The notes: generated by a model from the sequence alone, not told the origin. 64,000 bases of DNA from Eucalyptus grandis (GCF_016545825.1 NC_052620.1:16802001-16866000); one strand, 5' to 3'; shown: positions 12,204 to 30,039, counted from the first letter of the stretch. A program made the numbers and translations.

Positions 12204-14300
12204 TGTTGACACTTAAATTTTGCTTATTCATTTAAAGTTTAATTGCATAAAAAATTGGGGATTAATTTTTAACCTCTAAAAAAATAATTTTCATTAAATT
12301 GTGTAACATTTGGACATTAGAAGTATTTGCATTGATAGTAATATAATTTTTCTATAAAAAATTAAAATTATCATTATTATTAATTAATGGAAGCAAGACC
12401 GGGCCGGGTCCAGGCTGGCCCGGCTCTTTCTTTTCCCTCTTCTCTTTCCCGTGCGGGCTGACCCGTTTTCTCTTTTTCTCGGCCCGGCCCACACACCTTT
12501 ATCTTCTTCCGGTCCACATTGCTCACGCATTCTACAAAAGAGAGGGGCGACAGAGGCAGAGCAGGAGCTTGCGATGTGATCTGCTGGTTGGGATCAGGGC
12601 GTTCGACAAGCTAGCAATGCCGAAAACCATGAGCGCTTGCCGATTGCCCTTAAAAGGGAGAGAAGGAGCGCGAGTGAGGGGGATGCGGACAGAGAGAGAA
12701 ATCGGGAGAAGGGGAGACGGAGAGCGAGAGGGCCGAAATTTAGCCCCGGCTGAGCGTCGTCCAGCCAAATGAATCGGCTTTTCTTAAGTTTGAATGTTGC
12801 TCGCTGATTTCTCTTGAGGAGTTCGAGCACCGAGTAGGTCCATATTCGCTCTCCAACTCGCTGCCTACTACGTGTTCGTAGAAATGCCTTAATAAAGTCC
12901 ATCCAATTTAGTCTCAGATTCTGACTTGTTTAAGGGGCCATTCGAATTTGTTCTGCTTAGTGCAAGATTTTTCTTAATTATTGAGTGCGTTTTCAGTCAA
13001 AAATTTCGTTTCCATAGGGTCCGGATCTCTTAAACTTTCAGTTGCCTTTGCCTGGTGCTTTGATGTTGACCTTGTGAGTATTCTTGGAACTGTGATTGTA
13101 ATGTTCGGAGGCACTTGTCTGGTGACAAGCTGTGGTAAACAAGCTGGTGGTAAACGACGGTGAGATGAGATTTCGTTTAATGCTCGAGATGCGGTTCATA
13201 AGCGGCGCTTTATTTTGTAGATCCCAGGTTTGATAATTAAAAATTGACATATTCATGCTCTGGGGGCCGAAGCTGGATTTTGTTGAATTTGGGCTTATTT
13301 GAGCTTAGTGTGTTTCGGGTTCTAGATAGGTTAGATGGGCTTGTTAAATTTAGGATTGGGCTTAGTTAAATGCTGGAGGAATTTGGCTTAATTCTATGAG
13401 TTGAGCCCAATTCTTTTTTTCAATCAATTGGAGCTTCTTTATGTGTAAAGCCCATTTCGTGCCCTTGAGCCCAGATTCGTGTGACTTGCGGTAGCCCATT
13501 TTTGAGCTGGGCCCCCAGGCCCGGCTCGGGTCCCTATTTTCGGAATAATTTTTTATAAATAAAATAATAAAAAATTCCGAAAAAATTATATTTTTGAGAA
13601 ATTAGGAAAATGCTTAAAAATTAGTTTTTGGGTAGTTTTTTTTCTTAAAATGTGCGAAAATCTTTGATAAAAAGTCATGTCCAAAATTGAACAAACTCTT
13701 ACGGCATTGCAATAAGGTTTGAATTTTTTTTTTTCCTTTTTAGATCAATGCTCATAATTAGGCACTTTCAATATGTTGATTATGGCTTCCCTTTAGCCTA
13801 GCTAAGAATGGCATGCTTCCTATTTCATAGCATTAGATCGTTACCTTTTATTGCAATTTATTTAATGTTTCATTGATTGCTAATTGTTATTTAATGATTA
13901 CACACCCACATAATCACCTTACATGTTAGTAGATGAGTTTATAATTAATTTAGATTGCTTGACCAACATTTCTTGAAATGAATATGATTACGTATCAAAA
14001 TGGCACTAGTTGATCGATTAGTGTAACAAATTCTCTAGCTTTAGATTTTCTAGTTGTGTAGGAAGTGAGTTATACTTATGTGCTTCGTTTGTTTTCTAGC
14101 TGAATTCAATAGGTTAGTGGCCACTCCTCATTTGAAAATTCTCATGGTGTCAATTTGACTTAATATTGAATACATCAACGTCGCGTGAGGTATAGACTTG
14201 GGACAACCCATGCCTACTTGAGGGTTGTAGACTCGCGTTTAAGTAATATCCTTAAACCTATCGTCCTTTTCCCTCCAGACAAGAAGGGTAGATCGTGACA
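12204..14300 (+). repeat. Solo LTR (family starting TGTTGACACYTAAATTTT)
   Basis: A 2.1-kb segment starts TGTTGACACTTAAATTTTG and ends GATCGTGACA, so it has TG...CA ends, and it interrupts the 3' flank of CRK copy C. Uninterrupted versions of that flank lie at 16375 and 28637. Flanking pentamers ATTGT (12199-12203) and ACTAT (14301-14305) differ by two transitions, consistent with an old target duplication. A related LTR occupies 37590-40538. No internal pol is attached, hence solo. ORFs in its GC-rich centre (12.5-12.9 kb) are not recognisable genes. The superfamily (probably Ty3/gypsy) is inferred from LTR length and ends. Confidence 0.7.
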
Positions 14301-14354
14301 ACTATACATTTCTTCACTTGTGAAACTAGTTGGGCTTTAGTGTTGTTAAAACTA

Positions 14355-16028
14355 GAGTTCTCTGTGAAATCTGATATTTATAGTTTCGGTGTACTACTTA
14401 TAGAGATGATTTACGGCAAGAATAATAACTTCTACCACCAATTGGATGGGGGCGAATATCTCGCTAGTTATGTAAGTTTCGTTGTGCTAGAGCAGCAAAT
14501 ATTCACATTGCACTCTGTGTAATTTTTAGGGGTTAGCATGGTCTGGGTTGGGCCGGCTCACCCCTTAACCTTAGGACCAACCCGCACAATGCTGATCCTT
14601 AATTCTTAGGGCTAAGGACCGACTCTATTGAGCTTGGGACCAAGGACTGGACCGACCCAATGGGTTCGGTCCAGTTCCAAGGTCAACCCAAGATTGACCG
14701 AATAATTTATTTATTTCATTTTTTGTACTATCTAAAAAGGCAATCAAGGACCGAACCGACCCAATGGGTTTGGTCCGATTCTAGGATCTACCTAGGACCA
14801 ACCGATAATTTTTTGTACTCCCTAAAAAGGCGAGCGAAGACCGGACCAACCTTATGGGTTTAGTGACAAGCGAGGTCAGCTAAGAGAGGTGAGCGACGAG
14901 TGTCGAGTGGGGGTGAGCGTTGAGCATCGAGTAGGGAGTAACAAGCCAGGGGAGCATCGAGTAGCGAGTGGCACGAGTGACCCAAAGCGAGTGAGGCAAG
15001 TGTCAAGTGGCGAGCGAATAAGTTATTTCTTTCAATTTTGGTAAATTAAAGACTAAGAAGATAAATAAAACAAAATAGAACGAGTATTAGAGGATGATGC
15101 CATGAGAAGCTATTTATGTCATTTTGAATGCCTTGAGGATTCCTCACAAAAGCATATTTCTCCTTTGTAATATTATGGCTTTTGATGCCGTAAAAGACAT
15201 TAAAAGATCTAAGTTATTAAAAAATAGTGTAAAATTACTTGAACTCCTTACTAAATAGTTATTTAATGTTCCTAACGCCGTTTATTTTAGGGTTTTCTCT
15301 ATATAAAAAAATTATAAATAATATTTTAGATATATAATATATAGAATCAAGGTTGATCCGGGTTGACCAACCCTAAACTCCTAGGACCAAGGACCAACTT
15401 GCATAGTGCTAGTCCAGAAATCCTAGGACCAAAAACTGACCTAATCTCCCTAGGAACCAGACCAGGATCAACTGGGTTGGGCCGGTCTAGGGTTGACCCT
15501 AGACCGATGCTCACCCCTAGTAATTTTGGTCAAGTGAAATTGAAATTCCTTTGTAAAAACTTAATCCTTTAGCCTAAAAAAACACTTGTGGTTCTTTTCC
15601 TTAGTCATATATGGTTAATTGCAAGATTCAATCTTCTTGCATGATGAGTCATTGAATTGATGCCACAATTTTGTGAAGATTTTCTGGAATTATTCTTGCA
15701 GGTATGGAATAAATGGAGGAATGGCACACCCTTGAAAGTGTTGGACTTGGCTATCTTGGATTCATATTCGAGGGATGAAGTCATTTGCTACTTGCACATT
15801 GGCTTGCTATGCATTCAGGAAGATCCAATTATTAGACCCACCATAGCAACTGTAGTTCTCATGCTCAAGAGCAATTACTTTAACCCACCATTGCCTCAAC
15901 ATCCAGCCTTCTTCGTCCGAAGTAGATTAGGGGGATTGAGCATCCCAATGAAAGAGCTTGGATCGAATCAATCTACTAGTAGGACCATGCCTTTGTCAAC
16001 TAGTGCTATGTCAGATATTGAATTGTAA
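14355..16028 (+). pseudogene. CRK copy D, 3' kinase fragment
   Basis: Only part of exon 6 (14355-14471, starting within the segment equivalent to GEFSVKSD) and exon 7 (15702-16028) remain. Exon 6 keeps its GT donor and exon 7 its CAG acceptor. The predicted C-terminal lobe reads LHIGLLCIQEDPIIRP and the tail resembles copy A but ends at SDIEL with TAA. Everything 5' of exon 6 is missing: the fragment abuts sequence belonging to the 3' flank of another CRK copy, indicating an unequal-exchange junction. The intron between the exons carries a hAT element. It cannot encode a kinase. Confidence 0.88.
14527..15519. mobile_element. Non-autonomous hAT-like element
   Basis: A 993-bp insertion with imperfect terminal inverted repeats (TAGGGGTTAGCAT at the left, ATGCTCACCCCTA at the right) is flanked by an exact 8-bp direct repeat GTAATTTT (14519-14526 and 15520-15527). 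Eight-base duplications and a TAGGGGTGAGCA-type end are hAT hallmarks. The same intron in CRK copies A (about 8549) and B is uninterrupted, giving an empty site. No transposase ORF is present. The interior has repeats of ACCGACCCAATGGGTT type. Confidence 0.92.
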
Positions 16029-16469
16029 CCCCAGTGAATGGTTGGATAAGCAAAATTATTCTTCATAGATGGTCTCACGGTGAGATTGCTTGACCTTCCA
16101 TAGTGATTTTTTTTTTTTTTTTTTTGGTGAATCACAAGCAAAAATCAATGTATTTGGATAATAAGCTATTGATTTCTTATGGGGGTAGTGTGCATATAAA
16201 AGAATACTCTATACATGTTATCCATCATAGTTATTAGAATTCTTCTAAGTTGTTATTTCTATTTGAAGCTAAATCATGCATTGATCCTCTGTAATTTTGC
16301 ACATTTGTAAATTATTGTGCATCTATTAGGATGAATACTACTTGTCTTGTCTAGACTAAATAATGCCCACTGGACTATACATTTCTTCACTTGTGAAACT
16401 AGTTGGGCTTTGGTGTTGTTTAAATTATACCTGTAGGCTATAGGTGCTCAAGATCCAATAGGCTTTCTC

Positions 16470-16690
16470 TTGGGCATTGATCAACTTTGGTGGGATTTGC
16501 GGGCCCTTATTATAAAATGCCAATTTTGTCTGGCCCATCTACATGAAATCCAAGTTGTCCACCATTATCGCGAGGCCAATCAATTAGCAAACTTGAAGCC
16601 CTCCCTTGTAGTTGGTTGCCTAGCCCATCTCGGCCCTCTTGAGCAATCCGTAGTTCAAAAGCATTCTTTGTTATTCGGAAATCATTAGTT
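16470..16690 (+). pseudogene. RNase H-like (RVT_3 type) retroelement remnant, unit 1
   Basis: A 72-residue open stretch contains VVHHYREANQLANL, which resembles the last conserved segment of the RNase H-like domain at the C-terminus of many plant LINEs (REANxxAD). The same fragment occurs at 28735-28956 in the duplicated unit. It is too short and lacks the catalytic acidic residues, so it is a fossil and not a gene. Confidence 0.5.
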
Positions 16691-16699
16691 GAAGAAATT

Positions 16700-18250
16700 A
16701 AAGGGATCCCCTCAACCAGGGAAAAAAAAACCAAAAGTGTTTGTATTCTTTGACAGTATTTATAGCTCTAGACAAAGATTATCTATATGCTTTGTGAATG
16801 CACTTTCTCTTACAAAATCAAGAATAAATTGGCTGCAATGGTGTCTTCTTAGTTCTTTTATTGATTGATGTAACTTTTCATTAGCTATCATGGTATTTAA
16901 ATTATATTAACTCTATCCATATCTTGTCATGGAGTTGACTAGACAAGTGTCTAATTGTTATCCTTTCCCAACGATTCTTGGCAATAGGTTTTGCAGAACC
17001 CTCACCAACGACAGTCATTGATCTACAAGCCATCTATAATGAGAGTTCTAAATCAATTTTGACTTCTTCTTCCTCCTCCTCTTTTTCACGGTTTTGCCCA
17101 TCGGCTATCGGTTTCTTCTAGTAGTTTGACTCATCTACGTAACTACAAGAATACCTTTTTTAGAAAGATTTTGAAAGGAAGACAATTAAGTAAGTTTGCT
17201 CATGTAGTGGATGTGTTGTGTTCGAGTGTTAGTACATAAATTTTTCAAGTATAAGATTATTGGGAATTAATTTATACCAAATACAGCTATCTTCTCACAG
17301 TATCCATTAATTTAATAAGCTATCCATTTCTGAGTTTCCAAACACCCACTTGACAAAACGTTTAAGTATTTATACATTAAAAATCACATTTGGAATTACC
17401 ATACCAGCTGGTGATGATAGTAAGCTTTTGGGCAGCTTGAAGCCGAAAAGCCCCAAGGACTTTTGGAGAAATAGGGCCAAGAAGATGGTTCGAGTGTATT
17501 GGCGGTTTACCCACTGTCTTGTTTTTCTCTTGTTTGATAAATTAGCAGTAAGAATTTGGTCAAATTGCATTTATTCATACACGTCTCCTCTCCTTAGCCT
17601 TTGAACCAAAATTTTCCCCATCAATTAGATAGCAAAACATCAAGTGGGGATTTCATATTCTAATGATCGATTAGGTAAAGACAACAAGTGGTCCTCCTAA
17701 ACTTCTAGAAGGTCAACCTAGATTTCATGTTACACGCATGTGACCAGCCTAAAATCTCGACCAGTCCAGTGATAACCAATTCAACGCAAACTTCCCCCAA
17801 GTCCAGGCACACCTTCTTTTTCTGGATTATTTCTTTTGTTTTAAGGTTTTCTTTTTAGTGATGAAAAAGATCCATTTTACTAATGCGAATTGATAATCTG
17901 TATGGAGGCGAGCTGGTTCTACATGTCTAATTCTTATGCACTAGCCAAATTCTAAACAATTAAAAATATGTCATGAGTTTTTGTTTCAACAAAATATTAG
18001 ACTTATTATGTCTAATTTATATATTTAATTTATTAAATGATATGTCAGCCTATTAGTAATTTTTGAATATAACCAATTATTTAGAGGATTACTCACAATC
18101 TGACGTATCTCCTATTAAAATAATTTTGTAAACTTTTTTTAATAAATCTATCTCTTCGGTTTAAGATAGTCCTAGTTAACTTTATGAGCCTTGTCTGATG
18201 GTCTACACCTATGGAGATATCTCTTCCTACCTTACACAGTATCTCCTCCT
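16700..18250. other. Intergenic, no gene seen (duplicated block)
   Basis: AT-rich DNA without recognisable coding sequence. 16.7-17.8 kb aligns with 28.96-30.03 kb. 17.8-18.25 kb is missing at the corresponding place in unit 2. Parts of 17.83-18.2 kb resemble 34.69-35.03 kb, suggesting an older internal duplication. Confidence 0.5.
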
Positions 18251-18256
18251 GAAACA

Positions 18257-19315
18257 GGGAAAATCATCCGAAAAGTCCTAAATTTATTGCACTTTTGTTA
18301 ATTCAGTCATAAACTTTTCAATTTTTCCAATTCAATCCTAAACATCTTCATTTTTTGCCAATTGAGTTCATTCTGTCAATTTTTGCTGGAATTTGTTGAC
18401 ATAGACACTAATGGTACCACGTAGTACGGTCGACACTAACATGGATAATTTTTAATAATATTTTAATATTTTTGAAATTTTTTATACATTTTTTTCCTTT
18501 GTCATTTTCCCTCTTTCTTTCCTTTTCACTTTCTTGTTCCTTTTGCTGGTGGCTAGCCATTGGCCATAGCCGCCGAGCTAGTTTCGCCTGCCGTAGGTGA
18601 GGCTCGACTAGCCAAGGGCGAGCCTTAGTGAGGGTTGGCCTTGCCCAAACTAGGCAATCCCAACCCTTGCCCAAGCTAGGGCAACTTCATTAGGTGTCGC
18701 CTCCGCCCAAGCTAGTGAGGGTAGCCCTCGCTTTGGCTCACCCTCGCTTAGGGGAGTGTCAACCTGGCCAAGGTAAGACTCAATGAAGGTCGGCCTCTCC
18801 TAGGCTAGGGTGGCCTCACCCAGGCTAGGGTGGCCTCACTCGGTGTTGCCTTTGCTCGGCTGATGGCCAATGCTTGGCGAGGCTCCCTAACCTAGGCAAG
18901 GCCGACCTTCACCGAGTCTCGCCTTCATGAGGGCAAGCCTCGCTAGGGCTCACCCTCGCTCGGTTGAGCCTCACTTGTGGCGAGCGACGCTAGCCCGGCC
19001 ACTGTGGTTAATGGCCAACCACCGGCAAAAGGAAGAACAAAGTGAAAAGAAAGAAAGAGGAAAAAAGGAAAACAAAAAAAAAAATGTAAAAAAATTTCAA
19101 GATTTAAAATATTATTAAAATTTTCCACGTTATCACCGATCACGCCACATAGTGTGGCTAGTATCCATGCCAGCTAACTCCTACCAAAATTGGCCATAAT
19201 GACTCAATTGATAAAAAGTGACAAAGGTTTACGACTGAATTTGTAAAATTAAAAAAGGTTTAAAACTGAATCGAGAAAAGTGTAATAGATTTAGGATTTT
19301 TTAAACTATTTGCCC
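18257..19315. repeat. Fold-back repeat with long terminal inverted repeats
   Basis: The left arm, from GGGAAAATCATCC (about 18257-18480), is the imperfect reverse complement of the right arm (about 19090-19315). Both arms carry the phrase CCTAAATYTATTRCACTTTT. The centre is GC-rich with repeated GCGAGCCTCGCC-like runs. Long imperfect arms and a variable centre suggest a non-autonomous, possibly Mutator-like, element. Related copies are at 30040-30660 (left arm deleted) and 60969-61555. ORFs within it are not genes. Confidence 0.7.
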
Positions 19316-19789
19316 TCTCAGAACCTTCGCAACTTCTCAATCTCATCTTTTTGATAGACTTTCACTAATCAATTGAGTGGAAATGAACAAACAAATTCGT
19401 TTCCTATTATCATTCAACACAATGATCTTCTAAACTTGAAATAACTATTTTGATCATGTTGATGATATTGTAGAAAACCCTCCCCGTTCATGTCCATTAT
19501 GGGGGCAATCAATAGTGCCTATGTTTCTTGTTTGGGCTTACACATTGAATTACAACTTCTATTTTGATAGAAAGAAGACTATTTTCAATTACGTGGCTAA
19601 AGTTAAAAAGTCAGCACTCAAATCAGTATCACCGCTCGACACACCGACACCCACAACCTCAACCAACAGCCTTCAAAATACATATTGAGTCAAATTATTC
19701 ATTATTGCCAGCTTTGCATCTCTACGCAACGGGTCACACGCGTGCCAACATCATGGGGTTTTGTTTTAGGAAAATACTAGACTTACTAA

Positions 19790-21493
19790 GGGTGTGTTTG
19801 TTTCACTGAAAGTGTTTTACCGGAAAGTGTTTTCCGGATTTTCAGCCGTTTGGATCTCTAAAACAGATTTGGTCAATGGAAATGACTTTCTGGTCAACAC
19901 AAATATCGTGTGTTATTTTAGGAAAACGAATTCCTCCGCGTGAGGAGATGAAAACACTTTCCCTTTTCAATTTTTTCTCTGTCCTGTCACTTTTTCTTTC
20001 CAAATTTTTCTGAGGTACGCCGCTCTCACCCTTCGCTCTTTCCCTCATCTTTCTTCTTCGGCTCTTCTTCGACGACACGCATCTCCTTCGCCATTGGAGG
20101 TCCGGATCTTCTTCTTCATCATTGAAGGTCTGGCTCTTCTTCAACAACGCTCAACACGATTCCAGGTTCTTTCGCTTTTTCCACGTCGTAGTGGAGGGAG
20201 AGGTGCTTGGAGACGAAGGCCAGCCGGGGCTCCGCGACCTCGCCCTTCCGGTCGTTGCGGAAGGAGAGCTTGACCTTGGCAAGGCCGTCGAGGAGCTTGC
20301 ACAAGACCTTTTGGAGGAAGACGGAGCCGTTGCTGTCGTACTCGGAGGTGACCCGAGGGCCGGCCGCCGGGAACGAGAAGAGGATCCGCGGGGCCGCTGC
20401 GGCGGCGGCGGTGGCGGCTGCTCCGAGCCGGGAGGCGGAGGCGGCGGCGAGTATGGCGGGAGGAGGAGGCTAGGGATCGGAGGAGGGGGCGGCGAGGAGG
20501 ACGGGTCGGCCATCGGTGTCATCGGGCTAGAGAGAGAAAGAGAGAGAGGGAGTTCAATGTGTGTACAGCCCATTTTTTTAAAAAATTTTTATTTGGGTTT
20601 TATTTTTTGGTAATTTTGAACGGAAAATGGATTTGATTTTTGGATGGTTGTGCGCGAGCCGGGGTTCAAATTTGGGGGATCGATTTTGTTGGAAAAGGAT
20701 TGTTTCTTCTAAGATTTTTTTCTTTTTTAGATGTATTTCTTTTATTTATTTTCTAAATTTCTTGCCTCTTATTTAAAAAGAAGCACAACCTTTTGAAACA
20801 TTCAAATCTATAATAAGAAAATGAAAGAAAGAGATTTTAGCTTGCTAGTGCCGATTATATGGACAAATGGTGACGTTTTCCTCCTTTCTCTCTCTTTTTT
20901 TTTTTTTTTTCGCTTCCTTTACTTCCTACTTAATATCACGAAAAAAATATAAATTAATATAATGTTATATAAAAGATCTCAAATCAATATAATTATTATA
21001 AATTAATTTTTTTATCATAAAGAACCTCTAAACTAGTACATTTATAATGAATTTATTTTTCATTAATTTTTGTCAAATTAATTAATATTACACATGAAAG
21101 GCGCATCCATTTAAAGAGAGCCAAATGCATTGAAGCGATTAGTGATATCGTTTTGACTTGCTCTTGTAACCGGAAATCATGTCCATTTTCAAGAAAAAAA
21201 AATACATGTATGAATTCAAGTTTCCTTTTCATTTTGTAGGTTCAAATTCTAGATTTACTAAACTAATCGAGAAAAATCCGTTTATAAAGTAACATGAACT
21301 CAACAAATTAATTTGGAAGTAAGAGACATACTATTATCAATTGTTAGATCATTTTTCAAATGCGATCCAAACACCAGAAAACACTTTCGGTCACGTATCA
21401 CCAAACAAAGGAAAACTAACAATTTTCCAGGAAAATGGTTTCCCGGAAAACATTTTCCAAAAACATTACGTTTTCCGTGAAACAAACACACCC
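19790..21493. mobile_element. PIF/Harbinger-like non-autonomous element carrying a gene fragment
   Basis: A 1.7-kb insertion has terminal inverted repeats GGGTGTGTTTGTTTCAC and GTGAAACAAACACACCC, with further inverted similarity inward (TTTTCCGG-type motifs). It is flanked by TAA on both sides (19787-19789 and 21494-21496), the 3-bp signature of PIF/Harbinger transposition. The duplicate block has the uninterrupted site near 34850 (CTTACTAAGATTAG). No transposase is present. The GC-rich interior at about 20.18-20.51 kb carries a captured coding fragment. Confidence 0.88.
20179..20513 (-). pseudogene. Captured first exon of an OEP37-like gene
   Basis: Starting at an ATG at 20513-20511, the minus strand encodes MADPSSSPPPPP and a Pro-rich leader. 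Then, in a shifted frame, it encodes RVTSEYDSNGSVFLQKV followed by CKLLDGLAKVKLSF and FVSKHLSLHYDVE. From knowledge of the family this is the N-terminus of OEP37, the chloroplast outer-envelope beta-barrel channel. Similarity ends at DVE (20179), a likely exon boundary. The frameshift lies between the leader and RVTSEYDS (about 20345-20420). The fragment is wholly inside the Harbinger-like element, so it was captured by transposition and cannot make a channel. High GC marks it out from the flanks. Confidence 0.8.
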
Positions 21494-22293
21494 TAAGATT
21501 AGTTTATACAATTAATTTATTAAATGAGGTATCCGGCCATTATTGATTCTTGTATATAACGGATTATTTAGATAATCACTCACGATCTTACCTATCTCCT
21601 AGAAAAAACAGTTTTGTAAACTAATTTTTTTTTTTTTTTTTTTTTTTGTTGAAGTTTTGTAACCTATTTTTATAAATCTAACTCTGTGGCTTGAGGTTTT
21701 AACTAGTCAACACATATTACTTTTCAACTTTTGATTTTATTTGGTCAATGCAGACAATCGTTTAAAAATTTGTTTTCATTGTGGCACTACGGATTCAAGT
21801 ATTATATTCCCAATTGACATAGCAAGTTAGCAAGACGTTCCTGTCAAGAACCTTCATTAGATAATTTTGTTTTCCTGTTTATTTTGGGCCATCATTGATA
21901 CTGACATTTCTATTTTCTTTTCCTTCCTATTTCCAAGATCTGAACAGTGTTTTACCGTGACAAGAAGTTGCGTGTTGGAGAGAATGAACGTTGGGGAGGG
22001 AGGGAGGGGAGAGAGGCTTCGTCCAAGGGACCCACGCGTGCTGTGTCGCGCCACGTGTCGGCCGCTGAATCGTGCAAGACTACCTAATATTTTTCAACGC
22101 GCGTTTGGTCGGTTTTCTGGCAAAGAAAGAGAAAGATTCAATGAACAACCCCCACACCGAGGTAGAAGACGTCGACGAAGTAGATATTTTGATGACGCAA
22201 CTTGTGTAGGAGCTGCACCAAATATCTATGTTATATACATTATTAGCCTCTCTACACTAATCAAAGAAACACCTGAAACGCCAAAAATAAAAA

Positions 22294-22807
22294 GGGTTAA
22301 TATCCTGAAAAACCCCAAACTGGTACACTTGTGACAAATTTACCCCAAACTATTTTTTTGACCACCAAAAACCCAAAACTTGTATACCTTTGACAAATTT
22401 ACCCCAAACTAGTACACTTGTGACAAATTTACCCTCTGTTAGTTTTTGTTAAATTTTATTATCAAATTATTAAGTTAAATGACACGTGACAATTGATTAG
22501 TATACCAATTTGGGATTTTATGATCTATTTGTCAAAGTTTACAATTTTTATGATTTTTTTTTGTGGTATTAATTCAATTTAGCGAAGAGTATATTTGTCA
22601 CAAATTTATCAGTTTGGGGTTTTTTGCGGTCGAATAAATTAGTTTAGAGTAAATTTGTCATAAATGTACAAATTTAGGGTTTTTTATGGTCAATTGGGGT
22701 AAATTTGTCATAAGATGTACCGGTTTGGGATTTTTCATGGTCAAAAAAATAGTTTAGGGTAAATTTGTTACAAGTGTACCAGTTCGGGATTTTTCAAGGT
22801 ATTAACC
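22294..22807. mobile_element. MITE-like element with ~60-bp inverted repeats, next to CRK copy B
   Basis: The ends are long imperfect inverted repeats: GGTTAATATCCTGAAAAACC at the left, and GGTTAATACCTTGAAAAATC when the right end is read on the minus strand. Similarity continues about 60 bp through CTGGTACACTTGT. The interior is made of variants of a GACAAATTTACCCCAAACT motif in both orientations. It ends 33 bp before the CRK copy B start codon, so it forms the immediate upstream region. The superfamily is uncertain. Confidence 0.8.
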
Positions 22808-22840
22808 AAAAAAAAAAAAAAAACAAAAACACTAAGAAGA

Positions 22841-28323
<5,483 letters not shown>

Positions 28324-28734
28324 ATGGCTACGTAAGTGAAATTATTCTTCATGGATGGTCTCATGATGAGATTGCTTGACCTTCCACCATGATTTTGTTA
28401 TGAATCATAAGCAAAAATCAATGTATTTGGATAATAAGCTATTGATTGTTTAAGGGGTAGTGTGCATTTAAAAAGAATACTCTACACATGTTATTCATCA
28501 TAGTTATTTCTAAGTTGTTATTATCATTTGAAGCTAAATCATACATCAATCCTTTGTAATATTGCACATTTGTAAATTATTGTGCATCTATTAGGATGAA
28601 TATTACTTCTCTTTTTTAGACAAAATAGTGCTTGCTAGACTATACATTTCTTCACTTGTGAAACTAGTTGGGCTTTGGTGTTGTTAAAACTATACCTATA
28701 GGTTGTAGGTGCTCATTATCCGATAAGCTTTCTC

Positions 28735-28956
28735 TTGGGCATTGATCAACCTTGGGGGACTTTGCGAGCCCTTATTGCCAAATGCCAATTTTGTCTAGCC
28801 CATCTCCATGAAATCCAAGTTGTCCACCATTATCGTGAGGCCAATCAATTAGCAAACTTGAAGCCCTCCCTTGTAATTGGTTGCCTAGCCCATCTCAGCC
28901 CTTTTGAGCGATCCTTTCTTCAAAAGTGTTCTTTGTGTTTGGAAATTGTTAGTTGA
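28735..28956 (+). pseudogene. RNase H-like (RVT_3 type) retroelement remnant, unit 2
   Basis: Duplicate of the fragment at 16470-16690, again containing VVHHYREANQLANL. The C-terminal residues differ from unit 1, consistent with neutral drift after duplication. Confidence 0.5.
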
Positions 28957-30039
28957 AGAAACTAAAGCGATCCCTTCAATTAGGAAAAAAACAAACCAAA
29001 AGTGTTTGTACTCTTTGACAATATTTATAGCTCGAGACGAAGATTATCTATATGCTTTGTGAATGCACTTTCTCTTACAAAATCAGGAATAAATTGGTTG
29101 CAATTGTGTTTTCTTAGTTCTTTCATTGATTGGTATAACTTTTTCATTTACCGTCACGGTATTTAAATTATATTAGCTCTATCAATATCTTGTCATGGAG
29201 TTGACCGGACGAGTGTCTAATTGTTATCCTTTCCCAACGATTCTTGGCGACAGGTTTGCAAAACCCTCACCAACGACGGTCACTAATCTACAAGCCATCT
29301 ATAATGAGAGTTTTAAATCAATTTTGACTTCTTTTTTTGTACTGTTTTGCCCATCGGCTATCGGTTTCTTCTAGTAATGTTAGCTCATCTATGTAACTAT
29401 AACAATACCTTTTTTAGGAAGACATGAAGCAAGTCAACTCACATTGTGGACGTGTTGTGTTCGGGTGTTAGTACATACCTGTTTCAAGCATAAGATTATT
29501 GGGAATCAATTTATAACAAATACAGTTGTCTTCTCACAGTATCCATTAATTTAATAAGCTATCCATTTTCGAATTTCCTAGCACCCACTTGACAAAACGT
29601 TTAAGTATTCAAACATTAAAAATCACCTATGGAATGACCATACCAGCTGGTGATGACAATAAGTTTTGGGCAACTTGAAGCCGGAAAGCCCCAGGGACTT
29701 TTGGAGAAATAGGGGCAAGAAGACGGTCCGAGTGTTGGTCGGTTTACCCATTGTTTTGTTCTTATCCTATTCGATAAATTAGCACAAGAATTCAGTCAAA
29801 ATCGCATTTATTCATACATGTCTCCTCTCCCTAACCTTTGAACCAAAATTTACCCAATCAATTAGATAGCAAACCATTAAGTGGTGATTTTATATTCTAA
29901 TGATCGATTTGGTAAAGACAGTAAGTGGTCCTCCCAAACTTCTAGAAGGTCAACCCAGATTTCATGTTACACGTAGATGACAAGTCTAGAATCTCGACCG
30001 ATCCAGTGCTAATCAATTCAACGCGAGCTTACCCCATGT

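Larger units (their letters stand above)
14355..21950. repeat. Segmental duplication, unit 1 (CRK 3' end plus intergenic DNA)
   Basis: This block matches 27643-35250 over most of its length: CRK exons 6-7, the RNase H-like remnant, the 17.3-17.7 kb intergenic DNA, the fold-back repeat and the 21.5-21.9 kb segment. Unit 1 alone carries the hAT element (14527-15519) and the Harbinger-like element (19790-21493). The distal limit is approximate, where similarity fades near the phrase CCATCATTGATACTGACATT. Confidence 0.8.

Noticed and set aside
12532..12902. GC-rich overlapping ORFs on both strands
   Set aside because: They lie inside the solo LTR at 12204-14300, have no recognisable domain, and are open in several frames because of base composition.
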